This document shows positions 20,736-31,990 of a stretch of 64,000 nt of DNA, in pieces (the stretch's first letter is position 1; every line of letters begins with the position of its first letter). The position numbers and the translations under genes are program-made. The notes under the pieces were generated by a model, which was given only the letters and a program-made list of their open reading frames with translations, did no database searches and was not told the origin of the DNA. The stretch spans positions 87,415,570-87,479,569 of the forward strand of contig OV050030.1 of NCBI GenBank assembly GCA_920105625.2. Reading direction: 5' to 3'. The DNA is from Clusia tigrina (taxonomy: Eukaryota > Arthropoda > Insecta > Diptera > Clusiidae).

Positions 20736-21676
20736 AAGGGTGTCCCAACAAGAGCGCAATTTTTAAATTTTAAATAAAACACAGATATTTAAAAAAAAAA
20801 TCGTGAAACTTTATTATATCGTAAAGTAGACGGAATGAGGTTATGTATGGAACAATATATCGTGCAGATGGCCGCCGCGGATTTGCTGGCATGCACGCGA
20901 TCTTTTAATGACATTCTCAATGACCGTTTTGCATAAATGCTGCGGTATTTCATTAATGCAGCGTCCAATTTCCTCTTTTAAGGCTTGAGTCGTCGTCGGC
21001 TTATTCGCGTAAACCATCGACTTCAAAAAACCCCAAAGAAAAAAATCTAATGGTGTTAAATCGCACGATCTAGGCGGCCAATTCTGATCTCCAAAACGCG
21101 AAATAACACGACCGGGAAATGACTGATGCAGCAATTGAATTGTTTCTCTGGCTGTATGACATGTGGCGCCGTCTTGTTGGAACCACACGCCCTCCACATT
21201 CATTTCTTCAATTCGAGGCAAGAAAAAACTGGTTATCATTTCACGATACCGAACACCATTGATTGTTTGCGCTTGACCTGCCTCATTTTCATAAAAAAAA
21301 GGTCCAATGATTCCTCCAGCCCAAAAACCACACCACACAGTGACACGTTGAGGATGCATTTGCTTCTCGTGAATCACTCGAGGATTTTCATCACCCCAAA
21401 GCGACAATTCTGCCTATTGACGAAGCCATCAAGATGGAAATGGGCCTCGTCACTGAAGATGATTTTAGCGGCAAAATCAGCATTTTCATGTTGTCTCTCC
21501 AATACCCAATTAACGAACTCCCTTCGCTGTCCATGGTCAGCTGGCTTCAGTTCCTGAGTCAATTTTTACTAACCTCGTACCTTCTACTAGCAAACAATAA
21601 CAATTGTTCAAATGTCAAACAATGACACTTCGAATGTTGCCAGATTTAAAAATTGCGTTCTTGTTGGGACACCCTT
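20736..21676 (-). mobile_element. Mariner-family DNA transposon, internally deleted
   Basis: TIRs of about 32 bp, AAGGGTGTCCCAACAAGARC (R is G at the left end and A at the right), occupy both ends and are flanked by TA (20734-20735 and 21677-21678). The 941 bp length is short for mariner. The transposase lacks its N-terminal DNA-binding part and is frameshifted, so this copy is non-autonomous. Apart from those changes the ends look intact. Confidence 0.9.
20841..21562 (-). pseudogene. DD41D (rosa-type) mariner transposase, truncated and frameshifted
   Basis: The enzyme cuts and rejoins the element at TA sites. The first aspartate lies in FSDEAHFHLDG (frame 21374-21562). The second lies in WFQQDGATCHTA and the third in CDLTPLDFFLWG (frame 20841-21407). 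Counting gives 41 residues between the second and third aspartates, the spacing of the rosa mariner family known from tephritid flies. A one-base frameshift near 21405 separates the two frames. The N-terminal helix-turn-helix region is missing. Confidence 0.85.
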
Positions 21677-22425
21677 TATAACATGCTTATTCTATAGTTG
21701 AATGCTATATCATTCAATTTACGTCCACTCGTCCTTTCCCCTTACATTATTGGATTCGCAACTGCATCCTAGAGGAAAAGAGGACTGGACTATGTGTTTC
21801 CATAGCCATATAGGGCATCATATTTACTTCATTTAACTGTTAATTATTCTACTTTAACAACTGAGTGATTTTAAGTCTATTCAACTAGATATGAGCAATA
21901 TTATTTGCCTCTGCCAAAAACAAGAATATCCCAGATAAACCTGTTTATGTAAAAAAATTGTCCATTGCATGACTGAACTTTTCATTGCATATACTACTCT
22001 ATATACTTCAATTTTACTACTAGCCCGGTATGTATATATCCATTAACAAGTGTAGTTCCCTGCAACATGTAACCTGCTCTTATATTACATACATACATTC
22101 AAGGCATTTTATAATTAATTGCCACAGTTAACATGTTGGCATCCTTTCTGTCAATCTTACAGTTATTACCTAATTTGTTATGGTAAGCTAAATATATTGT
22201 TCTAATTCAATATATATATATATATATATATACATTTCAATTCCCCACACGCTAATTAACTAAGTGATACCGAAAAATCTGTGTATACTTACATATAGCC
22301 TGCTGCAGTATTTAAATATCTGCAGATTCCCAATCTCCCAACGTATAACTCTATATACTTATTATTCTTTCTTTAAATATACGTTCGTACATTCACTCTT
22401 TATCGTATACACATATATACATATA
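21677..22425. other. Unassigned AT-rich sequence between mariner and gypsy B pol
   Basis: Contains a short (AT)n run near 22210-22230. The integrase of gypsy B would be expected here but no integrase motif is visible on either strand. Confidence 0.4.
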
Positions 22426-23173
22426 TCACCAGCGTTTCCTTTGCCTGGCGTTAACGCTTTTGCGTCGAATTTCAGTGCATACACTGCCGTATGTAGGTAT
22501 GTACATATTTGAATTCTTTTCCCCAGGTTTGTATATGATTTCAAACTCATACTCAGACAATTTTTGTCTGAACCTGGCTAGCCTAAACGTTTGGTCTTTC
22601 AAATTGGCTATGCCTCTCAACGGCTGGTGATCAGTAAATATTTTAAATGGGCGACCTAGCAGATGTGTTCTAAAATTCTTCGTATCCCACACTATGGCTG
22701 GGAATTCCTTCTCTATTGTTGAGTATCTTTTCTCCGTATAGCTAAGCGCTCTGCTTGCGAATGCTATTGGTCGGTCATTACCGACTTCTCCTTGTGACAA
22801 TTCTGCCCCTAATGCTTCATTGCTAGCATCAGTGGTCAACAAAAAAGTTTGCTCAAAGTCGGGGTACTCCAAAATTGGTGGCGAGCTAATTTAGCCTCTC
22901 GAATGCTTGCTGACATCTCTCTGTCCATTCGAACTTTGCCTCTTTTCGTAGCAACTTGTTAATTGGCAACGCAGTTCCGGCTAGTCCTTCCACGAACTTC
23001 CTGTAATAGTTCACTAGTCCTAGGAATGCTTGCACTTCCTTTCTGTTTCTCGGAATCGCTAGATTTTTAACGCATTCCACCTTCTGCGGGTCAGGCAGTG
23101 CTCCTGCCTCTGAGCAACGATGGCCTAAATAAACCACCTCTCTTCGCAAAAATTGACACTTCTCCGTGTTCAA
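22426..23173 (-). pseudogene. Gypsy B RT connection and RNase H
   Basis: The frame 22886-23173 encodes KCQFLRREVVYLGH and the FLGLVNYYRKF connection block. After a frameshift near 22880, the frame 22426-22872 gives FLLTTDASNEALGAELSQ (RNase H catalytic Asp), IEKEFPAIVWDTKNFR and FTDHQPLRGI. It ends just after a YKPGEKN segment, where LSR-type residues normally follow. Sequence then departs from any gypsy pattern, so a deletion or replacement begins near 22505. Confidence 0.85.
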
Positions 23174-23176
23174 TTT

Positions 23177-23661
23177 CTAGTTGTGTTCTCGCAATTTCTG
23201 GAGCACCTTGCGCAAGCGTTGCGAATGCTGCTGCAAGTTCTTCCCATAAATTACAATATCATCCAGATACACACAACAATCTAACCCTTGCAAGCCTGTT
23301 AGCACATGGTTCATTAGCCTTTGGAAGGTAGCCGGTGCTCCTGTTAATCCAAACGGCATTCTATTAAACTCATAATGCCCCAAACCGGTGCTGAACGCGG
23401 TTTTCTGCTTATCTTGGGTATCCACCATAACTTGGTGGTAGCCACTTGCTAAATTAAGTGTAGAAAAATATCTATTGTGTCCCAATTGATCCAAAATTTC
23501 CTCTATCCTTGGTATCGGGATTGCTTGATAGTGGCGTCGTTCAATTTCCTAAAATCAACGACCATTCTCCACTTCTTCTGACCCTGGGCACCTCTCTTCT
23601 TTGGTACGAAAATTTTTGGTGAGTTCCAAGGCGAGATACTCGGTGAAATTATGTTATCTTT
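23177..23661 (-). pseudogene. Gypsy B reverse transcriptase core
   Basis: The frame 23177-23494 encodes FSTLNLASGYHQV, FNRMPFGLTGAPATFQRLMN and CVYLDDIVIYG, so the catalytic YLDD is intact. Upstream a second frame gives RMVVDFRKLND near 23540-23570 and a SPWNSPKIFVPKK block. A TAG at about 23176 interrupts the frame before the connection domain, and a frameshift lies near 23510. Confidence 0.85.
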
Positions 23662-24665
23662 TCACATTCCTTGCAGTTGCCTATTTACCTCATCTTTGTG
23701 AGCTTGTGGCAATATGTACTGCTTCTGGTTAATTGGTGCTTGATCCACTCTAGTAGGTATTTCATGCTCTACCTCTGGTGTATACGTCAGCTGGTCTCCT
23801 TCCAGCAAAAATATGTCATGGAATGACGTAAAAATGGCTTCTATTGATGCCTTCTCTTCTGAATTTACGCTTGGCTCTAACTTCAGTAATTCTAGCACCC
23901 TTTCCATCCTTTTTCTTATATCTACCTGCTTAATCTGATTTACCGATCTATAATTCGGTTCTTTAAAATTATCGTAACTAGTGAACTTAGGCCTAAAATC
24001 CTCTTCCATCAGGTAGTCCTTTTCTGAGGCGTTGATTACGCAAGCGTACACCTTACCCTTGTCAACGTGCGTGATGGTTTCTCCCATATATACGCCCTCC
24101 GCTAGCTGCTGCCTGTGCAAAACAACAGACCCAAGTTTCGTGTTTACATGCATATTAACTACTCTGGTTGACCTTGCATTTACTACCTCCATACAATTCT
24201 TAACCTTACTCACGGTACCTTCCTGCCATGACTTTAATGGAAGAGTGAGGATTCTATTCTTATTATTATCATAAAATGATAACTGCTTTTCTAGCGCATC
24301 CAGTATGGTGCGGCCCCAAAGATTATCGCGACCAATTATCCCATCGGCCGGGATACCTTCCCTATCCAATTCCACTTCATGCACTCTAAAACTCATGCCT
24401 TTAACTTAACTGTGCCCTATTCTGAGCGTCCCAGTGTCCTGATGCAACCTCCAAACGCTCCATTAAGAGTTCTTACATCCTTTGGGTTAACAACTAGTCC
24501 TTTCCGTAAAACACTAGATTTTACGAGGCTGGTGTCCGCCCCTGAGTCTATCAAAAGCACTAGCTTTCCAGTAGGGCGTATTTTTGCATGTAACGCATTC
24601 ATCCTTTGTATGCCCTGGCTTATCACAGAATGAGCAAACGGGTTTCCTTGGCTGGAACCTCTCAA
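23662..24665 (-). pseudogene. Gypsy B protease and pre-RT region
   Basis: The frame 24417-24665 contains LVLLIDSGADTSLVKSS, the aspartic protease active site (Asp-Ser-Gly). The frame 23662-24396 (244 codons) continues with GIIGRDNLWGRTILDALEKQ, the usual C-terminal protease flap region, and ends with a VDQAPINQKQY segment that precedes RT. A stop near 24415 and one at 23662 break it. Confidence 0.8.
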
Positions 24666-25332
24666 CCAGGAATTATTGGTCTCTTTGTTGCGGAAATTGG
24701 CCCATCAATCTACCGACTCCACTTGTGTTTCGCTGATGTACTCGTCCTACCTCTGCAGGAGCATCAGTCCAGCATATTCCACCTACTGTCGTTCGCTGTT
24801 GTATGGCTGCTTCAGCGGAAGAGACCGCTTCCACTAGCTCTGTCATGCTCCTCGGGGTGAGAGTAAGAGTATAATTAGCCAAGTCCCTATTTATGAGACC
24901 TGCCTTAAACACAGAAATAATAGCTCGTTCTACTTGAGCTTTGTATGCTGCAACGTTTCCTGGAAACTGCCTATTGGCTTCCGTCTCCGCAGCGTTCCCC
25001 AGAGATTGGAGCCTTCGTCCCCAGGCTCTCAATTCCTCCCCAGGTTTCTGAGTTGAATCCTGAATTTCCCGTATGAGACAGTCGTATGTCTTTTGTTTCA
25101 AATACGTAAGATCCAAAAGTGCATCTAATTCTGCCAGGGTGATTTCTGAGCTATGCACCAGTAAATCAAACGCATCACCTGTGGTTCTTTGCCCAATACA
25201 CTTTATTAAATGTTCCCCGTCCGCTTCCGGAAGACTCTCTTGTGCTAGCTCACAACCTGATTTTAAGCGCCTGATCTCAGTTCTCAGATCATACAACTCG
25301 ACTCCTGAGAGCATGGGCACCAACTTCTCCAC
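24590..25332 (-). pseudogene. Gypsy B gag: capsid and zinc knuckle
   Basis: The 219-codon frame 24673-25332 resembles a retrotransposon capsid (LDALLDLTYLKQKTYD, ELRAWGRRLQSLGNAAE, ANYTLTLTPRSMTELVEAV). Just downstream another frame encodes CSFCDKPGHTKDEC, a CX2CX4HX4C nucleic-acid-binding knuckle at about 24595-24650. The change of frame between knuckle and protease may be a programmed shift or decay. Confidence 0.75.
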
Positions 25333-25377
25333 CGCATGAGCAACTTCCAGAATGCCTATTTTACTCCTTTGTGTTTT

Positions 25378-26479
25378 CTAAATTGCTGGTAAAACCTTAG
25401 CTTTATGAATCTCTTGGGGGGTTTCCAAATTCTCTTCTCCCGGATCTGAGAGATCCTGGACCAGTGTCGGACTCAAACTGATTAGTCTTCGACCATCTGC
25501 TCGTACAGGCGAAATACTGTCCACAGTATCGGGACTTCGCTGCACTGTTACTGCTTCCGACTCTTTTGGCGGATATCCCTGATTTTTATTATTTATCGGA
25601 CTGACCGGAGAAAAAGGCTCGACACCGATTTCAGATGCGCCAAACAAAAATTCCACTTGCCTTTCTTCACTAAAAACTATTCTTGGCTTTACCATGCGGA
25701 TTATCCCTTCTAGTGTTAAATATTCCGGCCAGCGTACTTCCGTAGGCAAGCGTAAATCCAGCCGATGCTGATTTTGATCTCTCCCTATTCAGTGAGGCCC
25801 TATTGGTCGCCCGTCGTCTTTTTAATTCCGCACACTCTTTTTCCAACAGCGATGCTGCTTCCTCCATCTCCGTCAATCTCCGAGAAAGTTCCTTTACCCT
25901 ATACTCGAGATAATCTTTTTGTGCTCTCAAATCTTCTGTTTTCTCATGAAATTTGAACAACTTGTCTTCTGTCCTTTTTTGGATTGCCGTCAAGGGTTGA
26001 TCCGCTGCCGCAGCTCCTCCGGCGTTCGCCTGCTTCCACAATTCCTGAGCTTCTTCCCTGCTCGTACTCACTTTGAATTGGTCAACTATTTTCCCAGTAA
26101 ACAGTTTCACCTCTGACTGCATTGATTTCAATCTGTTCCTTATTTCCTCTTCTGGCGAAACCAAACTCACAATCTGTTGTCCTAGTCCCTCTAATTCAGA
26201 ACTAAATGTATCTGCCCATTCGTTGATCAGACTATTTATGTAGTCTGCATAATTTTCCGCAAAATATTTTCCTTTGCCGTACTCAACTGCGTGAGGCAAC
26301 AACAGCCCGTGATTATTGTTGAACTCTCTCCCCAGATTTTGCAACTGTGTTATTCGCTTGCGGTAATACACGTTGTCCTTACTTAACCTGCCGTCTTTCT
26401 TAAAGTTACGGACCAGTTTTTCAATCGCTTCTCCAATTTGCTCCTGCATCAGCAGTAATCCTTGCGCTTCCTTCGTCAT
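25378..26479 (-). pseudogene. Gypsy B gag N-terminal part
   Basis: The ATG at 26479 (- strand) opens a 269-codon frame beginning TKEAQGLLLMQEQIGEAIEK, with long helical segments and a heptad-like coiled coil near residues 170-225. The frame 25378-25749 follows in another register, so a shift lies near 25700. A proline- and serine-rich stretch follows. The position right after the leader and the charge profile support gag; the sequence is not one I can assign to a named lineage. Confidence 0.65.
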
Positions 26480-27526
26480 ATCCCAAATGCCAGAACAACT
26501 GGCGTATCCCCATTACCAAAACAATTTACAAATAAAACCCAATAATTGTTAAAACTTGTTATTAACTTATCCCAATTTTTTTATGTCATCTTACTTAATG
26601 ATAAATACAAATTTATTAAAAAACATTCTACCGTAAATTCTATCTTAATATTCTTTCTTTACTTATCTTCCATCACAAGCTCCATATCCGCTGTCTACCG
26701 GCGTCCATTAAGTCCCTCCTTCAGTGCAAATTGGTCCTTGACTTCCTCACACTCCTCCATGATACTCCTTGATTTCCTCTCACCATCTTTAATACTCCCA
26801 AAAATCCATAGAAAAGGCCATGTGTTTGTAAAAACCGAAATTGGATTTACAGGGAAAAGTGTATTGATTCATTCCCGGAAATTTGAATCCATATTTAAAA
26901 ATAAACCCGTACGTAATAACAGCATTTAACTGTTTTCTTCAACATTGCTACGCAAATCGTAGTTACGGAAATACACAAACTTTGATGCAACAGCACGTAT
27001 TGTCTGCACCTCTTGAAATATTTTCACCTAATACCCTAAGCAAAAAATGCCAAATATTAAAATCAAATTTTTTATGTTTATCTTCAAACAACATAAATTA
27101 AAAATATATGAATTTAAACAATATAAAAACAATTTAAATGTCTCCAATATAAATTACATGACTATAAACAATATAAATGTCCCTCACGACAAACAAACGC
27201 AAATCCCCTACAAAAAAAATTCTCACAGCTAGGATGGACATACATAGACCGTCCGATCATACTGACGGTTTATGGTTGCCATTCAAAGCTGCGTGCAACA
27301 GCGCGAACGCGCCTATAGGTTGCGACTTTTTTGACCAGCGCTACGGCGCCTTCAGGGTCGCAGAAGTATCTACTTAAATTACGCTATTATACACTCTACT
27401 CACCATTATTTTATTCGATGACATCTTTGCCTCCAGGTCCTTTGTTCTGGTGTTATCCTTGGGATATTGTTGCAGGGTGATACACTGTTTCAGGGTCCCC
27501 GCCCTGGGATTCCTCCAATAGGTCCT
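26480..27526 (-). other. Leader of gypsy B
   Basis: About 1 kb of non-coding sequence between the primer site and gag, unusually long. No RNA gene or recognised element is seen. Confidence 0.45.
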
Positions 27527-27546
27527 TTAGAACGGCTGCGCCAAAA
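27527..27546 (-). promoter_or_regulatory. Primer binding site of gypsy B
   Basis: On the - strand TTTTGGCGCAGCCGTTCTAA abuts the 5' LTR. TGGCGCAG is the start of a tRNA-Ser-type primer site used by several insect gypsy elements. Confidence 0.6.
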
Positions 27547-28060
27547 TGTTGGGGTCCTTGCTGCTGGTCGTGGGGGCGTCCTTTCGGTTCTGCAGTGCGC
27601 GTAGCTGAAAACTTTAGAACACTCTCTTGAATAAAAACACCAGACCACTTTTTATGTTCAAAGATCAAATCACAAGAAGATTTATTCTTACAAATACTAA
27701 TTCTTATATACTATTTCTCAACAGTCATCTCCGTCTGTGAACTGACCTTTCTGGTGTTCCAGTTCCGCACCTGCTAATTGGTGTCAGTCGGTCAAGCCAA
27801 CTGACCTACTGTAAAAGTATCGACGGTGCATTCTAAATTACAACGCACTTCGTCGACTCGACTGCGGAACTGTAACACCCTAAAAGTTTACATAATAAAT
27901 ATTATATAAATACTATTAATTTACAATACTTAGACCCTAAAAGTATGTGCAACTCTTAAAAAACTTTAGCACATGCTAACCTCACAGAATGTGTGGCATC
28001 TGTTGGGGGTCGGTGCTTTGAGTCAACTACTCGTAGGTAGCTTGATTCTAACTCACAACA
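27547..28060 (-). repeat. 5' LTR of gypsy B
   Basis: 514 bp, TGTTG...CAACA, aligned end to end with 18055-18567 with about 13 substitutions by eye. Confidence 0.9.
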
Positions 28061-28650
28061 GTATGTCCAAAATCATAGAAAAGATGATTTCACGAAGGAT
28101 TATGTGGTTCTTATCTGAAAAACGACTGTTAACTAACAAGCAGTCATCTTTTAGATCAGGGAAAAGTACAACTGATACCCTACTTACATTAGAAGAACTT
28201 TGTTCCAATACCATCTCAACCCATAATCACCTTTCGATCTTATCCTTAGACCTTGAAAAAGCGTTCGACAGAATCGGTATTCACGGAGTTATTGATCAAT
28301 TGTTAAATTGGAAACTATGTCCAAAGATTATCGGGTTCGTGAAAAGCTTCCATTCCAATAGAAAACTCCGAACAAAAATAGGTTTTATCTCGTCCTATCC
28401 ACGACCATTACATAATGGTATCCCTCACGGCTCTCCTCTGTCAGTCATATTATATTTAATAGCAATGAATAAATTTTCCAACATCATATACAATAAGAAA
28501 TACTTTAATCATGCTCTCTATGCAGACGACTTATGCATATTTGCCCAATATAAACGAGAGGACAAACTCCTAAGCAAGCTTGACTCCTTATATAATATTA
28601 TTCAGGATTGGTGTTCCTACAGTGGTGCTAAGATATCATTTAGCTGGCAT
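28061..28650 (+). pseudogene. I-like LINE reverse transcriptase, 3' part
   Basis: The frame continues the RT interrupted at 18054. It reads SKIIEKMISRRIMWFL, SSFRSGKSTTDTL, SLDLEKAFDRIG (first catalytic Asp), NGIPHGSPLSVIL and LYADDLCIFA (catalytic YADD). The RT core is undamaged over some 190 codons. It stops resembling a LINE at about 28650, where errantivirus sequence begins through a short shared word (TGGCATTTAT). The RT thumb, any RNase H and the 3' tail are missing. Confidence 0.85.
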
Positions 28651-29618
28651 TTATCTTGAACTAAGCGATCACGAATATAACATAATCCAACAACGAATCA
28701 TAGAAATATTCGATGGTATAAACAATTTAATTTGTTAAATGCACATATCATGCAAAGGATGTCAATGAGGAAGAAGCGTTTCAACAAATAAAAAAATATC
28801 ATAAATTCGAAAAGGGACACACAGGCATTGGCGAAAACTACGAAGGGCTGAAACGATGCATTTATTTCCCCAATCTAAAAAACCTCATACAATAATTCAT
28901 TAATAATTGCGATACCTGCAATAGAGCAAAATACGATAGGCGACCAATAAAAAATAAATTCAAAACTACAGAAACAACGAAAGACTGTAAATAAATAGTG
29001 CACATGGACGTATATACAAACTCCAAATTAAATTTTATAACATTTATAGACAGATTCTCCAAGTTTGCGAGGGCATTTGTACTAGAAGATAGAAATAACC
29101 AGACAATAATCGAAAAAATTAGACAGTATAAATCCCAAAAAGGACATTTCAAAAAACTCATAACCGACAACGAATTCAGAAGTATAAATATTAAAGATTT
29201 CCTTAGAAATGAACACATGGAATTACACTTAGTAAAACCAAATAACCACACTGGTAACTCTGACATAGAAAGACTCCATAACACACTAACAGAGAAAATT
29301 AGGGCCCTTGGTATAGAAGAAAAAGAATTAAATATTCAAAATAAAATTAGCAAAGCGATCGAACAATATAACAATAGATACCACTCAATGACAAGAGAAA
29401 AGCCAATCAACGTTGAAACAGGCAGATGCAAGAAAGACGTAATTTACAAAAGAATATATGACGAAAAACAGAGGCATATAAATAACGGAAACCAGACTAG
29501 GGAGCAATATTTATATACAAGAAACGAGGGATATATAAAAAACTATAAGAACGTTAGGCACAAAGAGCAACCAAAGTTTGTGAAAGCTACCACAAAACAT
29601 ACATGTAAGCAACATTAA
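28651..29618 (+). pseudogene. Errantivirus integrase, copy C1
   Basis: The zinc-binding HHCC region (CTYHAK, then NCDTCNRAK) lies at 28740-28930. The core carries VHMDVY (first Asp), KLITDNEF (second Asp) and GNSDIERLHNTL (Glu). The tail ends KHTCKQH at the TAA of 29616. An in-frame TAA at 28992-28994 separates zinc finger and core, and frameshifts occur near 28735 and 28890. In the copy at 60570 the same codon is GAA, so the stop is a derived lesion. Confidence 0.85.
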
Positions 29619-29636
29619 AATAAAATACAAATTTGC

Positions 29637-30475
29637 AGGTGCAACGGATAATCATAACCTTACTAACACTGCTGACACCGATCAAAGCTGAACCCTCATA
29701 TCACAACCGAGAAAATCGAGAGTAACTCCGGGTATATAGAAATAAGAATCGACGACGTTAACTTTGCAGAATCATATGACACAATATTACACATAATAGA
29801 CCCTACAGAAATTGCAGACATCATTATAAACCTACACAACAATATACTTCAGGCTGACCTAGGAGACAAAACCAAAATACTAAAACTTCAACTAAATATC
29901 ATCAAACATAAAGCCCAAACCCTGATACCACATAGACAAAGACGAGGCATGATAAACTTCCTGGGTATGGCTCAAAAATGGCTATACGGAACTATGGACG
30001 ACAATGATAGGCAAGAGATAGGAGACCACCTTAGTGTAATAGATACAAATAATCACAACGCAATACAAAACCTCAACAAACAAATTAGTATCAATGACCA
30101 TTTTAACAAAACATTTTCCAAACGAAAGTCCATAATAGAGAAAGACAGAGACACAGTACTGAACAGACTCAACAACATAGACAGATATAACAAAGATCTC
30201 CAACAACAAGTCACCTACACCGACATCACATTACAACTAAAAGTATTACAGGATAACATAGAACACATTCAACAGAATGTAGCTGCATCGAGATTAGGAC
30301 TCTTTTATAGCAACATACTAACAAATGACGAAATCAATACTTACGAAGTCGACTTTAACAAACTGCAGAATATAAAATTAGGCACACTTATAGATAACCA
30401 CAATAGCATTATTTTTGCAATCAAGATACCCAAAGAAGAGGTCTCACTATCATCTCGTACCAATAGCAGATAAGA
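29637..30475 (+). pseudogene. Errantivirus env, 5' part, copy C1
   Basis: Env is the membrane fusion glycoprotein of insect errantiviruses. No ATG opens the frame; it begins right after TTTGCAG, a plausible splice acceptor (AG at 29637-29638). A hydrophobic leader is followed, through a frame shift, by a glycoprotein-like stretch, an RQRR furin-type site near 29935-29946 and a GMINFLG fusion-peptide-like segment. A long helical region follows. The frame is broken near 29690 and 30470, where the non-coding block is inserted. The C-terminal tail lies at 31990-32726. Confidence 0.8.
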
Positions 30476-30486
30476 ACGAGTACAGA

Positions 30487-31990
30487 AATCTGAAGTCGGG
30501 TTAGACCGACTTCGAAATACCCTTTACTTTTTCTTGAGCGTGCAAGTTCAACAATGGGAATGTTTTCTTCATAAATCATCATTAGGAGCATATTCACGGT
30601 AATTTTTGGAAGGGTACCTTGAAATGATTATAATGGCCCCATTTTTTGTGTATGGCTTTGTAGTGTCAATATAACCACTAATATAAAATTTCGCCAAAAA
30701 ATATTGTATAGGTCGAAAGTTATAATAATATGTCCAATAGTGTGCGTGGCTGTAGAAATAACACGCCCATTTGTGCGGTGTTTAATGGTAGTACCCGCAA
30801 CATTCCTGTGAAATTTCGTTGATAAATGTTTAATAGGAACCTAGTAATGATTTTTGGTTAATTGTGAGCGTGTCAGTAGTAATAATCTGCCCATATTTGG
30901 AATGCATGCTAGTACACACCCAGTATATACATATACCAATTTGTTTTCATATATCATCACTAGAAGCATAGATAGGGTAACTGTCTTTAAGTGGGGTCCC
31001 CAAAGGTCATTATATGGAAGGGAGGTGTATCTTTCTTCTGATCGACTTCGAATCTTGTATATGGCTTGATAGGGTCCATTTACGTACTAATGTAAAATTT
31101 CGTCCAAAAATATTGTATAGGTCGTAAGTTATAATAATATGTGAATAGTAGGCGTGGCTGTAGAAATAACACGCCCATTTTTTGTGTGGTTTTTAATGTT
31201 AGTGCCCGCAACATTCCTGTGAAATTTCGTTGATAAATCTTTAATAGGAACACAGTAATGAATTTTGGCTAATTGTGGGCGTGGCAGTTGTATTATGATC
31301 TCCATATTTTGCCAACACCCTATTATGGACCCCATGTATATTTTTATTCCGCTGGCATCAATACGAGCATAGGTAGGCTAATTTTAATTTTAGACCCGAA
31401 AGTTCCTTATATCAAAAGTGGGCGTGTATTTTCTCTGATCAGCCCCAATTGTTGCAGATAGCTTTATAATGTCCACAGGATTCTTCCCGTAAAATTTCGT
31501 CCGTAAATCTCTACCAGATCTTAAGCTATTAATATTTGTTAATAGTGGGCGTGGCAGTTAATATACTCGTATACCGCCCACTTTTTGCACAGTGTTTAGT
31601 AGGACCCACATCTGCATAACTGCCAAATAATCATACGATTCCGTCAATTGGACCGAAGTTATAGTCATTTTAAAAAAAGTGAAAAAAGTTCCTTATATGG
31701 GAGGTAGGCGTGGTCCTTGTCCAAATCGGCCCATATAGAAATCTGGTTCTGTATCTTTATCCAGACTATACTTTTGCAAAATTTCATTAAGATAGCTCTA
31801 ACGGTGTAGAAAAAAAGTGGCCACAGACGGAGAGACGGACAGACGGACAGACGGACGGACAAAATAAAAATTGCTTAGAAAGTGATTCTGATCATATCTG
31901 TATATATATATATGTCCATACCTACCACGCCTCCTTCTTGAAATTGCAAACCCTCTCAAAAGCACAAAATTAGTGTACCCTATTTAACTT
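30487..31990 (+). repeat. Non-coding repeat block inserted in env (unit 1)
   Basis: It begins with an 8 bp stem hairpin (GAAGTCGG at 30492-30499 with CCGACTTC at 30506-30513). It contains at least three degenerate units marked by AAAATTTCG, ATTGTATAGG, GGGCGTGGC and ACGCCCATTT. It ends after an ACGGAC/ACGGACAG run (31830-31860) and a short (AT)n. No real ORF. Related GGGCGTGGC-rich repeats are common in fly genomes; the 5' hairpin hints at a Helitron/Helentron-like or other non-autonomous element, which is inference. Confidence 0.6.

Larger units (their letters stand above)
18055..28060 (-). mobile_element. Ty3/gypsy LTR retrotransposon B (minus strand) inserted in the LINE
   Basis: LTRs at 18055-18567 and 27547-28060 (TGTTG...CAACA) are flanked by the direct repeat GTAT (18051-18054 and 28061-28064), and the host LINE resumes in the correct place after it. 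Coding runs right to left: gag near 26.5-24.7 kb, protease, RT and RNase H to 22.4 kb. The primer site lies left of the 27547 LTR and a polypurine tract lies right of the 18055 LTR, confirming minus orientation. The LTRs differ by about 2-3%. No integrase is recognisable. Confidence 0.9.

Noticed and set aside
28862..29284. 140-codon hydrophobic minus-strand ORF over the integrase (also at 41639 and 60440)
   Set aside because: Antisense shadow of a conserved integrase; hydrophobicity arises from the complement of Lys/Asn-rich codons.
31665..31862. Short ORFs in the repeat block (SVRLSVCPSLR type)
   Set aside because: They are translations of the ACGGAC-type simple repeat and GGGCGTGGC units and recur only because the DNA repeats.
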